From NCBI GenBank assembly GCA_947175225.1, contig CAMWLX010000002.1, positions 1 through 35,825 of the forward strand: 35,825 bases of DNA, given 5' to 3'. Numbering within the stretch: position 1 is the first letter of the stretch; the number at the start of each line of letters is the position of its first letter. The notes beneath the pieces were generated by a model. The model saw nothing but the letters and a program-made list of their open reading frames with translations. It was not told the DNA's origin and made no database searches. The stretch comes from an uncultured Porphyromonadaceae bacterium (GTDB lineage Bacteria > Bacteroidota > Bacteroidia > Bacteroidales > Muribaculaceae). The position numbers and the translations under genes are program-made. Positions 8,165 to 15,535 of this stretch are shown here, piece after piece.

Positions 8165-9175
8165 ATGGCGCAGACTAAAAACGCACTGATACGGCAGCGA
8201 GTCATTGACAGATGTCTCCGGAGTCCGAAACAGTACTCTATCATGGATATGATGGAGAAGTGTAACATTGCGCTTGAAGAGGCTGGGTATAAACCTGTAA
8301 CTTCCAAAAATACCATTTTAGAGGACCTTCGTGGTATCGAAAGTAACTTTCCGGAAGCAAGAATTATTCAGAAGAAATCGGGAAGGTCTCTTTTCTACGA
8401 ATATGAGGATAAGAATTTCTCAATCTATAATATCCCCTTAGATGATGATGGTATGGCTAAGTTAGCCCAAACCATTTTCATTTTATCAAAGTTTGAGGGT
8501 ATGCCGAATTTTGAGTGGATTGATGAAATGATAAATCATTTCAAGTCCACACTCAATATACCTACCACAAAAGACTCTGTTGTTGGGTTTGACGATAATA
8601 TCTATCTCAAAAACCGTAATCACTTTTCACGGTTATTCAGTGCGATAATTGCCGAGCAAGCATTAATTATCACTTACCGTCCTTTTGGGAAAGATCCACT
8701 TGTGTATAACTTTCATCCTTATTATCTAAAACAGTATAATAAAAGATGGTTTCTATTTGGATGTGTAGATGGGAAAAACAACTTGTCAAATTTTCCTTTA
8801 GATCGTATAGAGGATATTGCAAACAGTACAGTTCCCTATCTTCCAAACACAAGGTTTGACTTCAATGACCTCTTTGAAGATGTCATTGGAGTATCAAATC
8901 TTTTTGATGATGCAGAAGTAATCAATTTCTCTGTCTCCTCTCAATCATTAGATTATATTACGACAAAACCAATCCTGCCGAATCAAAGGCATATAGAAAC
9001 ACGGGGGAATGAGACAATATTCGAGATAAAGACTATTATTAATAAGGAATTGATCCAGTTAATCTTATCATATGGTTCTGCTATTACAGTCTTGAAACCC
9101 CAGAAACTCGTCGAATTGATTTCAGAAGAAATAACAAAAAGTTTGAAAAATTATCAATCCGTTCAGATAAACTGA
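8165..9175 (+). CDS. WYL-domain transcriptional regulator
   Basis: This is a predicted ligand-responsive DNA-binding repressor or activator. Residues 1-80 (from MAQTKNALIRQRVIDRC) look like a winged-helix domain. The centre carries a typical WYL domain: ALIITYRPFG, then FHPYYLKQYNKRWFLFGC, then NFPLDRIEDI, matching the family pattern around its W-Y/F-L core. A C-terminal extension ends in a helix. The start at ATG 8165 is preferred because the protein then begins like related regulators; ATG 8138 would add nine residues. WYL regulators of this layout (BrxR/CapW kind) often control phage-defence operons. Its stop codon lies inside an inverted repeat that recurs before the next promoter, so it probably controls the operon from 9332. 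Confidence 0.85.
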   Translation: MAQTKNALIRQRVIDRCLRSPKQYSIMDMMEKCNIALEEAGYKPVTSKNTILEDLRGIESNFPEARIIQKKSGRSLFYEYEDKNFSIYNIPLDDDGMAKLAQTIFILSKFEGMPNFEWIDEMINHFKSTLNIPTTKDSVVGFDDNIYLKNRNHFSRLFSAIIAEQALIITYRPFGKDPLVYNFHPYYLKQYNKRWFLFGCVDGKNNLSNFPLDRIEDIANSTVPYLPNTRFDFNDLFEDVIGVSNLFDDAEVINFSVSSQSLDYITTKPILPNQRHIETRGNETIFEIKTIINKELIQLILSYGSAITVLKPQKLVELISEEITKSLKNYQSVQIN

Positions 9176-9195
9176 ACGCATAGCCACTAATTTTG
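9161..9195 (+). promoter_or_regulatory. Operator A and promoter A
   Basis: An inverted repeat GTTCAG-ATAAA-CTGAAC (9161-9177) is followed after exactly 10 bases by TAATTTTG (9188-9195), a consensus -7 box, and GCAGC. The repeat occupies the -33 region, so protein bound there would be expected to affect RNA polymerase directly. It overlaps the WYL stop codon. Confidence 0.65.
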
Positions 9196-9257
9196 CAGCG
9201 TCGATATGAGAGCCGGATGTAGAGACTCAAATATCGGCGCTAAAATTTTTATTAACC

Positions 9258-9292
9258 GTTCAGTTAGATTGAACTCATTGCATTTACCTTTG
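9258..9292 (+). promoter_or_regulatory. Operator B and promoter B
   Basis: GTTCAG-TTAGA-TTGAAC (9258-9274) is the same 17-bp operator with one half-site change. It too is followed after exactly 10 bases by a -7 box, TACCTTTG (9285-9292), then GCAGC. Together with operator A this makes a tandem regulated promoter pair 97 bases apart, ahead of the gene at 9332. Confidence 0.65.
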
Positions 9293-9331
9293 CAGCAAAT
9301 TTATCCACATTATATGAGATCAAGCTCAGAC

Positions 9332-9664
9332 ATGACAACCAATTCCAAGAAAGGTATCTTCTCTAGTTTCAAGGAGAAGCATCCCAAGGCGACAAAAGCA
9401 ATCATTACTACCGGTAAGGTTGTTGGTATTGCTGTAGTCGCAGCAGCAACTGCAACAGTTGCATTCGTTTTCCTTAATAAACCCGGACTTGGTAAGGATT
9501 GTCCACGCGCACACCTAACCAAAGATGGCACACCTAAAGTAGGATATCAGTCGCCCCAACGAGCCAATTTTCAGGTGGTGAAGGATGCAGTACTTCACAA
9601 GACCATCATGCGCCCTTATGAATGTCGTACTTGCGGAAAGTTTCATGTCGGTCACAAACACTAA
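9332..9664 (+). CDS. Small membrane-anchored protein with Zn-knuckle end
   Basis: This 110-residue protein has a basic start (MTTNSKKGIFSSFKEKHPKA), one membrane helix (about 22-48, TGKVVGIAVVAAATATVAFV) and a C-terminal metal-binding-like motif YECRTCGKFHVGHKH (CxxC plus His residues). The track begins at 9206, but that start precedes promoter B and its operator; ATG 9332 (or 9314) is the natural start after promoter B. The end resembles the short CxxCGxxHxGH tails seen in small phage and plasmid proteins. It is the first gene of the operon probably controlled by the WYL regulator. Function unknown. Confidence 0.6.
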   Translation: MTTNSKKGIFSSFKEKHPKATKAIITTGKVVGIAVVAAATATVAFVFLNKPGLGKDCPRAHLTKDGTPKVGYQSPQRANFQVVKDAVLHKTIMRPYECRTCGKFHVGHKH

Positions 9665-9698
9665 TCTCTTATTTGTTTAACCTTTAATCTCATTTATT

Positions 9699-10844
9699 AT
9701 GAACGAGAAATCCACTCGCGCAACCTCTGGCATTACATCTATGGTCTCGACCAATCAGATTGAGTCTAAAACTCAATGGCCCAAGTATCACACTAAAGGA
9801 GGTCATGGTTTTGTCTCGGAAGATGCCCATGCTATGCATGACCGTCAGTGCGGACGCACAGTTGACCAATGCGGACGGAGCAATGTACTGAACGGTGCTG
9901 ATCGTATCGTTAATGGTCAACCTATACAAACGAAATATTGCGGAACAGGAGCCCGCACTTTCTCATCTGGATTTGACTCCACTACAGGTCAGTTCCGTTA
10001 TGCCGGGCAGAAGTTTGAAGTCCCCTCAGACCAATACTCTGAAATTGTACAACGTATGCGCCAAGCCATCAGCGATGGAAAGGTTCCCGGAATAAGCGAC
10101 CCAAATCAGGCTACCGATATTGTTGTCAAAGGTCGTTATACCTATGCACAGGCAAAGAATATGGCTAAAGCCGGGAATCTCGACTCGATCAAGTTCGATA
10201 TGCGCGTTCAGGCGGCTGCTTGCGCATTCGCCTGTGGAATCTCTGCCGGCATCACTTTCATCATAGCCAAATGCAATGGTGAATCAACTGGAGACGCTCT
10301 TAAAAAAGCCGCCGTGTCAGGTGTAAGGTCAGCAGGCGTTGCAATGCTCGGTGGTGTGATGGCCCAGCAATTCCTTCGTACGGCAGCAGGGAGAAGTTGT
10401 GCCGCTGCGGCGACTCACGCAGTTCGTCCGATGATGCAAGCCGCAATGAAGACAGAATTAGGTAAATCTGTCATCACAAAGACGGCTTCGGCAGTTGCGG
10501 GTAAAAGCATAACAGGAGCAGCTGCAGCAAATGTTTTGACCAAGGCTGCTCGAACTAATATAATAGTCAGCGGAGCAATGACCGTAGCTACAACGATACC
10601 TGACGCTGTCAAACTTTGTCGCGGTAAAATTAGTGGTGCCGAATTTTGCGAAAACACAGCTTACAATGTCACTAGTGTCGGAGGTGGTTGGGCTGGTGCT
10701 TCAGCAGGGGCAGCTATCGGGAGTCTGATTTGTCCCGGTGTTGGTACAGCTATCGGAGGCATTATCGGAGGTATTGCCGGAGGTATGGGAGCCTCAATTG
10801 GCACTAAAAAATTTATTTGTTCACTCAAAACCATTTGCGCATGA
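9699..10844 (+). CDS. Membrane protein with unidentified N-terminal domain
   Basis: This protein of 381 residues has two parts. Residues 30-170 form a soluble domain with strings that look strongly conserved: GGHGFVSEDAHAMHD (34-48), NGADRIVNGQPIQTKYC (65-81), FEVPSDQY (106-113), a VPGISDP turn and YAQAKNMAKAGNLDS. The D68...Q77-x-K79 spacing resembles a PD-(D/E)xK nuclease strand-turn, with E41 as a possible third acid; this is only suggestive. Residues 170-381 are Ala/Gly-rich and hydrophobic, ending in a glycine-zipper repeat (GGIIGGIAGGMGASIG) that suggests membrane insertion. I recall similar sequences only as hypothetical proteins. It could be a membrane-tethered effector. Confidence 0.65.
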   Translation: MNEKSTRATSGITSMVSTNQIESKTQWPKYHTKGGHGFVSEDAHAMHDRQCGRTVDQCGRSNVLNGADRIVNGQPIQTKYCGTGARTFSSGFDSTTGQFRYAGQKFEVPSDQYSEIVQRMRQAISDGKVPGISDPNQATDIVVKGRYTYAQAKNMAKAGNLDSIKFDMRVQAAACAFACGISAGITFIIAKCNGESTGDALKKAAVSGVRSAGVAMLGGVMAQQFLRTAAGRSCAAAATHAVRPMMQAAMKTELGKSVITKTASAVAGKSITGAAAANVLTKAARTNIIVSGAMTVATTIPDAVKLCRGKISGAEFCENTAYNVTSVGGGWAGASAGAAIGSLICPGVGTAIGGIIGGIAGGMGASIGTKKFICSLKTICA

Positions 10845-11062
10845 TTATCTGTTCGCCATTTTTCGCTGTCAAACGTATGGCTAAGATATTCTCAGAAAGT
10901 TATAATCACTTACAGAACGATTACATCAAACGCCACTACTGCGATGAGTCTGGGAATTTGCTATTCACGCCTTGCATCTCTCGTCGCCATCAACTCAAAT
11001 TTGCCGTCAAGGCTGGAGTAACTGCGCTCTCCACAGAAATAGCGCTTTCATCAATTGTCTAA
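10841..11062 (+). CDS. Short protein of unknown function
   Basis: This 73-residue ORF starts at ATG 10841, which overlaps the preceding TGA as ATGA, a common translational-coupling arrangement; the track start 10817 would run into the previous gene. The sequence has a hydrophobic beginning (MIICSPFFAVK), a polar middle (YNHLQNDYIKRHYCDESG) and a hydrophobic tail that might dip into the membrane (KAGVTALSTEIALSSIV). No family is recognised. It sits between the membrane protein and the YaaW-like gene in the same operon. ATG 10877 is another possible start. Confidence 0.5.
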   Translation: MIICSPFFAVKRMAKIFSESYNHLQNDYIKRHYCDESGNLLFTPCISRRHQLKFAVKAGVTALSTEIALSSIV

Positions 11063-11079
11063 CTTTAATACCTTTTACT

Positions 11080-11826
11080 ATGATTGTTGATTCCAACCTA
11101 TCATTCCTTCAGTACTGCTCTAACGATGATCTGAAAACGCTCTGCGACACGCTTACTCACGATAATAAAGGGGAGGTTCGCCTAAGCGAACAGCTTACTG
11201 ACAACGATGTTTATCTTCGTTGCTATCCCGATAATATGAAAGGTATGTGGCAAGAGATTGCAGCTGAACTGCAACGTTTTGGAGGTAACACCTTTGCCAA
11301 TATCTTCCGTGGCGGCGTTGGCGCAACCTATGAAAGCATCCTGCGCGATGTATGCAAGAAGATGAAGGTTCGAATACCCTCATGCTCATCAGTAGAGGAA
11401 ATCGAAATTGCTCTCCTCTCAAAATACTGCGAGGAAACCATCGGTAGTATGGATATTGATCTGCTCCGCGAACTATCTGTTGAAATTGGTATCGAGCCGC
11501 AGAGTTACAATAAACAAATTGTAGCCGCTGCAATCCTTGTTGCACTTCGCAGAGGTGGCGGAAAAGTTCTTGCTCCTGTAATCTATTATATCGGCTCAAA
11601 CATCACCCGGATCCTCATTGGGCGTGGTGTATATCTTGCTACAGCAGGAGTCCTGGGACGCGCTGCTGCGGCACTTACAGGTCCCATCGGTTGGACGCTA
11701 ACCGCCGGATGGTTGGCATTTGACATCGCCTCGCCGGCATATCGCGTTACCGTTCCTGCCGTAATTCAAGTCGCTTGTATGCGTCTGAAACACAATTCTC
11801 ACTTTCTTACTGCCCAATGCGTATGA
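11080..11826 (+). CDS. YaaW-like protein (UPF0174 family)
   Basis: The protein (248 residues from ATG 11080) matches the E. coli YaaW pattern over its length: SFLQYCSNDDL at the start, LTHDNKGEVRLSEQL, IAAELQRFGGNTFAN, GATYESILRDVCKK, a central acidic helix region, and the ending YRVTVPAVIQVACMR. YaaW-type proteins are uncharacterised; they combine an N-terminal DUF3944-like segment with a ubiquinol-cytochrome-c-chaperone-like region and a glycine-rich hydrophobic stretch (here about 185-225). The track start at 10972 overlaps the previous gene and is rejected. Its stop overlaps the M48 gene start as ATGA. A membrane-associated quality-control role with the neighbouring protease is inference. 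Confidence 0.8.
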   Translation: MIVDSNLSFLQYCSNDDLKTLCDTLTHDNKGEVRLSEQLTDNDVYLRCYPDNMKGMWQEIAAELQRFGGNTFANIFRGGVGATYESILRDVCKKMKVRIPSCSSVEEIEIALLSKYCEETIGSMDIDLLRELSVEIGIEPQSYNKQIVAAAILVALRRGGGKVLAPVIYYIGSNITRILIGRGVYLATAGVLGRAAAALTGPIGWTLTAGWLAFDIASPAYRVTVPAVIQVACMRLKHNSHFLTAQCV

Positions 11827-12608
11827 GAATACCGAACAACCGGTTTATGCATCCAGCAGATGCTAAAGCAATACTTGCGCTCAAAAAAATTCCGGGATTC
11901 AATTATCTTGTCCGCAAGTATATGGAGTATGGCGGGGAAAGTCTCTATCGCGGACAAAACCTTGCCAATCATGTGAAGGTCTACGAAGATAACTTTCCCG
12001 CACTTTACCGAGTATTCAAGGAGACGGTAACATCGCTTGGCATTGATGAACCGGAATTGTATGTTTACAACGACCCCTACATCAATGCATACACCTATGG
12101 CGAGACCCGGACATTCATCGCCATTTCAAGCGGCGCGGTAGAGGCTCTATCTCCAGATGAGCTGAAAGGTGTATTGGCACATGAGTGTGGGCACATCGTT
12201 TGCCACCACACGTTCTATAATACGTTGCTTTATTCACTCGTTGAACTTGCCGACTCATTTAAGGGTATTCCGTATATGCTTTTTGGCCCCCTTGTTCTTG
12301 CTCTTCAATACTGGAGCCGTCGAAGCGAGTTGAGTGCAGATCGTTGCGCGACTTCAATTGTTGGCGCACATGCATATCAAAAGGTTCTTGCCAAATTAGC
12401 TTCAGGCATGAAGTCTTTCAAGCCAAATGGCAAGGAATTGCTAAATCAAGCCTACGAATACCACGACATCGTTGAAGGCTCGTTGTGGGGCAAAATACAG
12501 CAGAACTGCCAAATGGCATTTCAGTCTCATCCCCAACTCTGCGAACGAGCCTACGAGGTAGACCGTTGGGGCAAGTCATGTATTTATAGGAAATTTTGGT
12601 TATCTTGA
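11823..12608 (+). CDS. M48-family metalloprotease
   Basis: This is a zinc-dependent endopeptidase of the HtpX/Ste24-like M48 clan. The catalytic motif is LAHECGHIVCHH (HExxH), with the third zinc ligand in RSELSADRCA about 60 residues later, exactly the M48 pattern. An N-terminal region (1-90) precedes the protease core. A hydrophobic stretch (YMLFGPLVLALQYW) lies between the two motifs and may contact the membrane. At 261 residues it is slightly shorter than HtpX and lacks obvious paired N-terminal membrane helices. The start is ATG 11823, overlapping the YaaW-like stop; ATG 11817 is an alternative. As last gene of the WYL-controlled operon it may process one of its membrane partners. Confidence 0.88.
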   Translation: MRIPNNRFMHPADAKAILALKKIPGFNYLVRKYMEYGGESLYRGQNLANHVKVYEDNFPALYRVFKETVTSLGIDEPELYVYNDPYINAYTYGETRTFIAISSGAVEALSPDELKGVLAHECGHIVCHHTFYNTLLYSLVELADSFKGIPYMLFGPLVLALQYWSRRSELSADRCATSIVGAHAYQKVLAKLASGMKSFKPNGKELLNQAYEYHDIVEGSLWGKIQQNCQMAFQSHPQLCERAYEVDRWGKSCIYRKFWLS

Positions 12609-12642
12609 CTCCGGTCATTTCCAGACGCTTAACTAATTGAAA

Positions 12643-12674
12643 TTTGTATATCTCCCCAATATTCACTAATTTTG
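12643..12674 (+). promoter_or_regulatory. Consensus promoter for the second operon
   Basis: TTTG (12643-12646), then 20 bases, then TAATTTTG (12667-12674) is a full match to the Bacteroidetes TTTG-N19-21-TAnnTTTG promoter. Only four bases (CGCT) separate the box from the ATG at 12679, so the transcript would be nearly or fully leaderless. The GTTCAG operator is absent, so this operon is probably not under the same direct control as the one before it. Confidence 0.75.
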
Positions 12675-12678
12675 CGCT

Positions 12679-13614
12679 ATGTCTAAAGAAAAAAATAAAC
12701 GCAACTTCTTATCCAAGATATTTGCAAAAGGCACAAATTTTCTCAATCATGGAGAAGATTTGCATGAAACCGCAACCAAATACGAACAAATTTTCGAGAA
12801 GTACAAGCAACTTCTCGAAGTAACTACTCACGATGCTATGGAACTCTATAATTTGCGCAAGGACGCTTTTTATACTTTGCTTCGCTTTCAGACATATGTT
12901 AATGCTCTTTCATCCTGTCCTACTATAATAACTAACGGTGCCTCTCTTGCCGTTAGAAAGTCTGCCACCATAAAAGAAGCCATTGATGCCGAATCCAAAG
13001 AGGAGTTCAAAAACGGCAGTAATAAAAATAATAATGGTGGTCTTTTGGGTGCGGCTGCCGCCGGAGGTGCGTTGGCAATCGGAGGTTCCACAGCATTAAT
13101 GGCTATCGCCACGACATTTGGAACAGCAGGAACCGGAGTTGCGATTTCATCTTTAGGTGGTGTTGCCGCAACTAATGCAGCTTTGGCTTGGATCGGTGGA
13201 GGCACTCTTGCCGCAGGGGGTGCCGGAGTGTCAGGGGGTGCGACTGTGCTCGGTCTCATGGGACCGATTGGTTGGGGTATTGCCGGATTAAGTGCCATTG
13301 CCTTTATTGGTGTGTCAGCCTCAAATGGTAAAAAGAATCAGGAAACCATTACTGAAATCGAAAAAGAAATTCAAAGGATTAAAACTTTCATGGGACAACT
13401 TAACGTTGCACGTAACAATATTGCCTCGATAAAGCTTTTTACTCAACGCCACATTGAAACTGTTAACGATTTTCTCAATGCATCCTTGAATACTCAATCA
13501 TTTCCCAATGACTATGCGTTGGGATCATATCCACACAAAGAACTTTTCAACATAACCGAAAAAGCCAAAAATCTTGGCAAGATGTCCAATCAGTCGGTTG
13601 AAATAATGAAGTGA
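12679..13614 (+). CDS. Glycine-zipper membrane protein with flanking coiled coils
   Basis: The protein has 311 residues. A basic start and a helical, coiled-coil-like region (about 25-95) lead to an Asn-rich linker. Then comes a long Gly/Ala-rich hydrophobic core (about 115-220) with phrases such as LLGAAAAGGALAIGG and GPIGWGIAGLSAIAFIG, and a second helical region (ITEIEKEIQRIKTFM) to the end. Comparable proteins with the ATTFGTA and GGVAATNAALAW strings are widespread but, as far as I know, uncharacterised. The layout suggests oligomeric membrane insertion, as in pore-forming or membrane-remodelling effectors, but that is inference. It is the first gene of a four-gene operon; the GTGA/TGA overlap with the next gene implies coupling. 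Confidence 0.65.
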   Translation: MSKEKNKRNFLSKIFAKGTNFLNHGEDLHETATKYEQIFEKYKQLLEVTTHDAMELYNLRKDAFYTLLRFQTYVNALSSCPTIITNGASLAVRKSATIKEAIDAESKEEFKNGSNKNNNGGLLGAAAAGGALAIGGSTALMAIATTFGTAGTGVAISSLGGVAATNAALAWIGGGTLAAGGAGVSGGATVLGLMGPIGWGIAGLSAIAFIGVSASNGKKNQETITEIEKEIQRIKTFMGQLNVARNNIASIKLFTQRHIETVNDFLNASLNTQSFPNDYALGSYPHKELFNITEKAKNLGKMSNQSVEIMK

Positions 13615-14537
13615 AACTCGTTATGACTACACAAGAATTAATCCAGGACATAGAGTCTAATAAGCATGATATTACTTTGCGTTTACGTCGTGTAGTACTT
13701 GACCCTATAAAGGCTTTATTGTCAGATGGCGTTGCTACATCCGAATTTAGTTTGGAACAGGGTCAGAAATCCAAGGAGATTCTTGCTAATGCAAATTCAA
13801 TTATGGATTTCTTTAGCAAGAAATGGAACAATCCTGATGATTCTGAAGACAATCAACTTGAAGCACTGAGAGAGGGTATCAAAAAGTCTACCGAAATAAT
13901 TATTCCGGAAATCGAAAACGTCATAATTCCTTTCTATAACTTATGTTTTGAAAATAAACATTACTTCTCGATGCCTTTTGAAGCAAACAGAGCTTACAAG
14001 AGAATACTCCAAAGCATTTCTTCGGTTGAGTCCGTCATTAACGGAGTTAGAAACTTGGAGAAAATTAAGAGTTCTGAAACTATGAAATTATCGGAGTATT
14101 CCATTCTTGAACTTCTGCAAGAGGGACTTGACGAAATAGATGCCATCGTCACATACAACGATGAATATGAGAAATCCTTTATCAAAGTCAAGATTGACAA
14201 GGATGAATTTCTCTCACACGTACTTGCTAACATTAAAGAAAATATTGAAACCCATGCATTTGGGACTTCAGCGTTTGCCGGCAAATCTCTCACAGAAAAG
14301 AAAGTGATGATTGACATTGTTTCGACGCATTCTTCTCTTTATGTTACGATAGCCAACAATGGCACACCATTCAAGGGTGATTTTAAAAAAGTCTTTGACC
14401 ATGGATACTTCCACGGAAGCAAAGGACATACAGGCACAGGTATGTATTCTCTAAGGAAGACTATGCAGGAGCTTGGTGGAGATGCTGAATTCTATTATGG
14501 CAATCATGGTGTAACATATAAATTAATCTTTACATAA
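13611..14537 (+). CDS. Sensorless histidine-kinase-like ATPase
   Basis: The C-terminal third is a GHKL/HATPase domain. The N box is NIKENIETH (207-215, with both Asn and the His). The G1 region is IANNGTPF (247-254). The lid and G2 region read GSKGHTGTG, then LRKTMQELGG (to 290). Upstream is an all-helical region with KHDITLRLRR near the start (H19 counted from GTG 13611), which could be a non-canonical H box; no transmembrane, PAS or GAF sensor is present. The GTG at 13611 overlaps the previous stop; ATG 13623 is an equally reasonable start. Its immediate neighbour is a receiver-like protein, so the two probably form a cytosolic phosphorelay or a nucleotide-controlled switch. Confidence 0.8.
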   Translation: MKLVMTTQELIQDIESNKHDITLRLRRVVLDPIKALLSDGVATSEFSLEQGQKSKEILANANSIMDFFSKKWNNPDDSEDNQLEALREGIKKSTEIIIPEIENVIIPFYNLCFENKHYFSMPFEANRAYKRILQSISSVESVINGVRNLEKIKSSETMKLSEYSILELLQEGLDEIDAIVTYNDEYEKSFIKVKIDKDEFLSHVLANIKENIETHAFGTSAFAGKSLTEKKVMIDIVSTHSSLYVTIANNGTPFKGDFKKVFDHGYFHGSKGHTGTGMYSLRKTMQELGGDAEFYYGNHGVTYKLIFT

Positions 14538-15532
14538 TGAGTAAACCAAAATATAAAATCCTTTGGCTTGATGATTTTTTCGCTCCAATTCAAGAAGATG
14601 GGCGAGACGACCAGAAGGAATCTATTGAAATTTTCCTCGATGATATAAACGATGCGGAAGATGAAGGACTTTCTGTCAAAGGCGTATCTTCATTCGAAGA
14701 ATTCAAAGCTCAACTACCAAATATTAACGCCTATCATGGTGTAGTTTTCGACTTGCGCGGAATGACTAAAAATGGGGAAGTGACTGATCAAGTCGTCCAC
14801 GATGCTATTAATCTTATCAAGTCATCTAATAACGACATACCTATGTATGTCTATTCATCCAATGCCGCTATGAGTAAGTTTGAACTTACCATTAACGACA
14901 TCAAAAAGAATGGCCGCGCATTCCCTAAAGGTAAAGGTCCTGAAGATCTTATCAAAAAGATTATTTCAGACATGGATAATCTTTACAATTTCTATGTTGG
15001 TCACGAAGAATGTCGGGATATCTTCCATGAAGACTTCCTTGATTCTACGCTCAAACCTGTTATGGACCAAATAGTGAAACGCTATTCTGACGCATCTCTC
15101 AAGTTTAATCCTTATAATCCCATGAGGCAAATTTTGGAAAACATGCTTCAAAAGCTTAATGACATTGGGATTATAAAGGTCGACAACAACTCGAAAGACA
15201 CTTTCAATCTTCGTGTCCGCTATCTTTGTGAGTTTTACAATCCAAAATTAGACGCAGATAATAATGTCATTATTGATAATGAGGGAAAAACTGTGCGCAA
15301 TTTCCACGACCCCGTTGTCCCATTTGATATGATCAATCAGGAAACCAAATATCTTATTTGTTTCCTCGGTGATATGACAAATCACAATAGTCATTTTATC
15401 ACCAAGCATTCTGACAGCGACCTGGGATCTTACTACGACCGCAACGTTTTCAACGCTACGTTCTGCGCATTCTTTGCCGTCATGAAGTGGTACTACCTGT
15501 TTATGCATGAGCGTTCTTTATATAGCGCATAA
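14537..15532 (+). CDS. Receiver-like protein with helical C-terminal domain
   Basis: Residues 1-150 show the key points of a response-regulator receiver in order: acidic pair in ILWLDD (D12-D13), phosphoacceptor-like D72 in VVFDLRGM, Ser107 in MYVYSSNA, and Lys131 in FPKGKG. The first loop is enlarged. No DNA-binding output follows. Instead residues 165-331 are helical, with RQILENMLQKL (197-207) and GDMTNHNSHF (278-287). The latter recalls the N-x-x-S-H helix of HEPN/DUF4145-like or Abi-type domains, many of which are RNases; the match is weak. Start and stop overlap with the kinase gene by one base. It is the likely partner of that kinase. Confidence 0.7.
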   Translation: MSKPKYKILWLDDFFAPIQEDGRDDQKESIEIFLDDINDAEDEGLSVKGVSSFEEFKAQLPNINAYHGVVFDLRGMTKNGEVTDQVVHDAINLIKSSNNDIPMYVYSSNAAMSKFELTINDIKKNGRAFPKGKGPEDLIKKIISDMDNLYNFYVGHEECRDIFHEDFLDSTLKPVMDQIVKRYSDASLKFNPYNPMRQILENMLQKLNDIGIIKVDNNSKDTFNLRVRYLCEFYNPKLDADNNVIIDNEGKTVRNFHDPVVPFDMINQETKYLICFLGDMTNHNSHFITKHSDSDLGSYYDRNVFNATFCAFFAVMKWYYLFMHERSLYSA

Positions 15533-15535
15533 CAG

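Noticed and set aside
9206-9331. Upstream start (ATG 9206) of the Zn-knuckle protein in the ORF track
   Set aside because: The extra 42 residues would be encoded by promoter B and its operator. ATG 9332 (or 9314) follows that promoter naturally.
10972-11079. Track start of the YaaW-like gene
   Set aside because: It overlaps the preceding ORF, and the YaaW homology begins only after ATG 11080.
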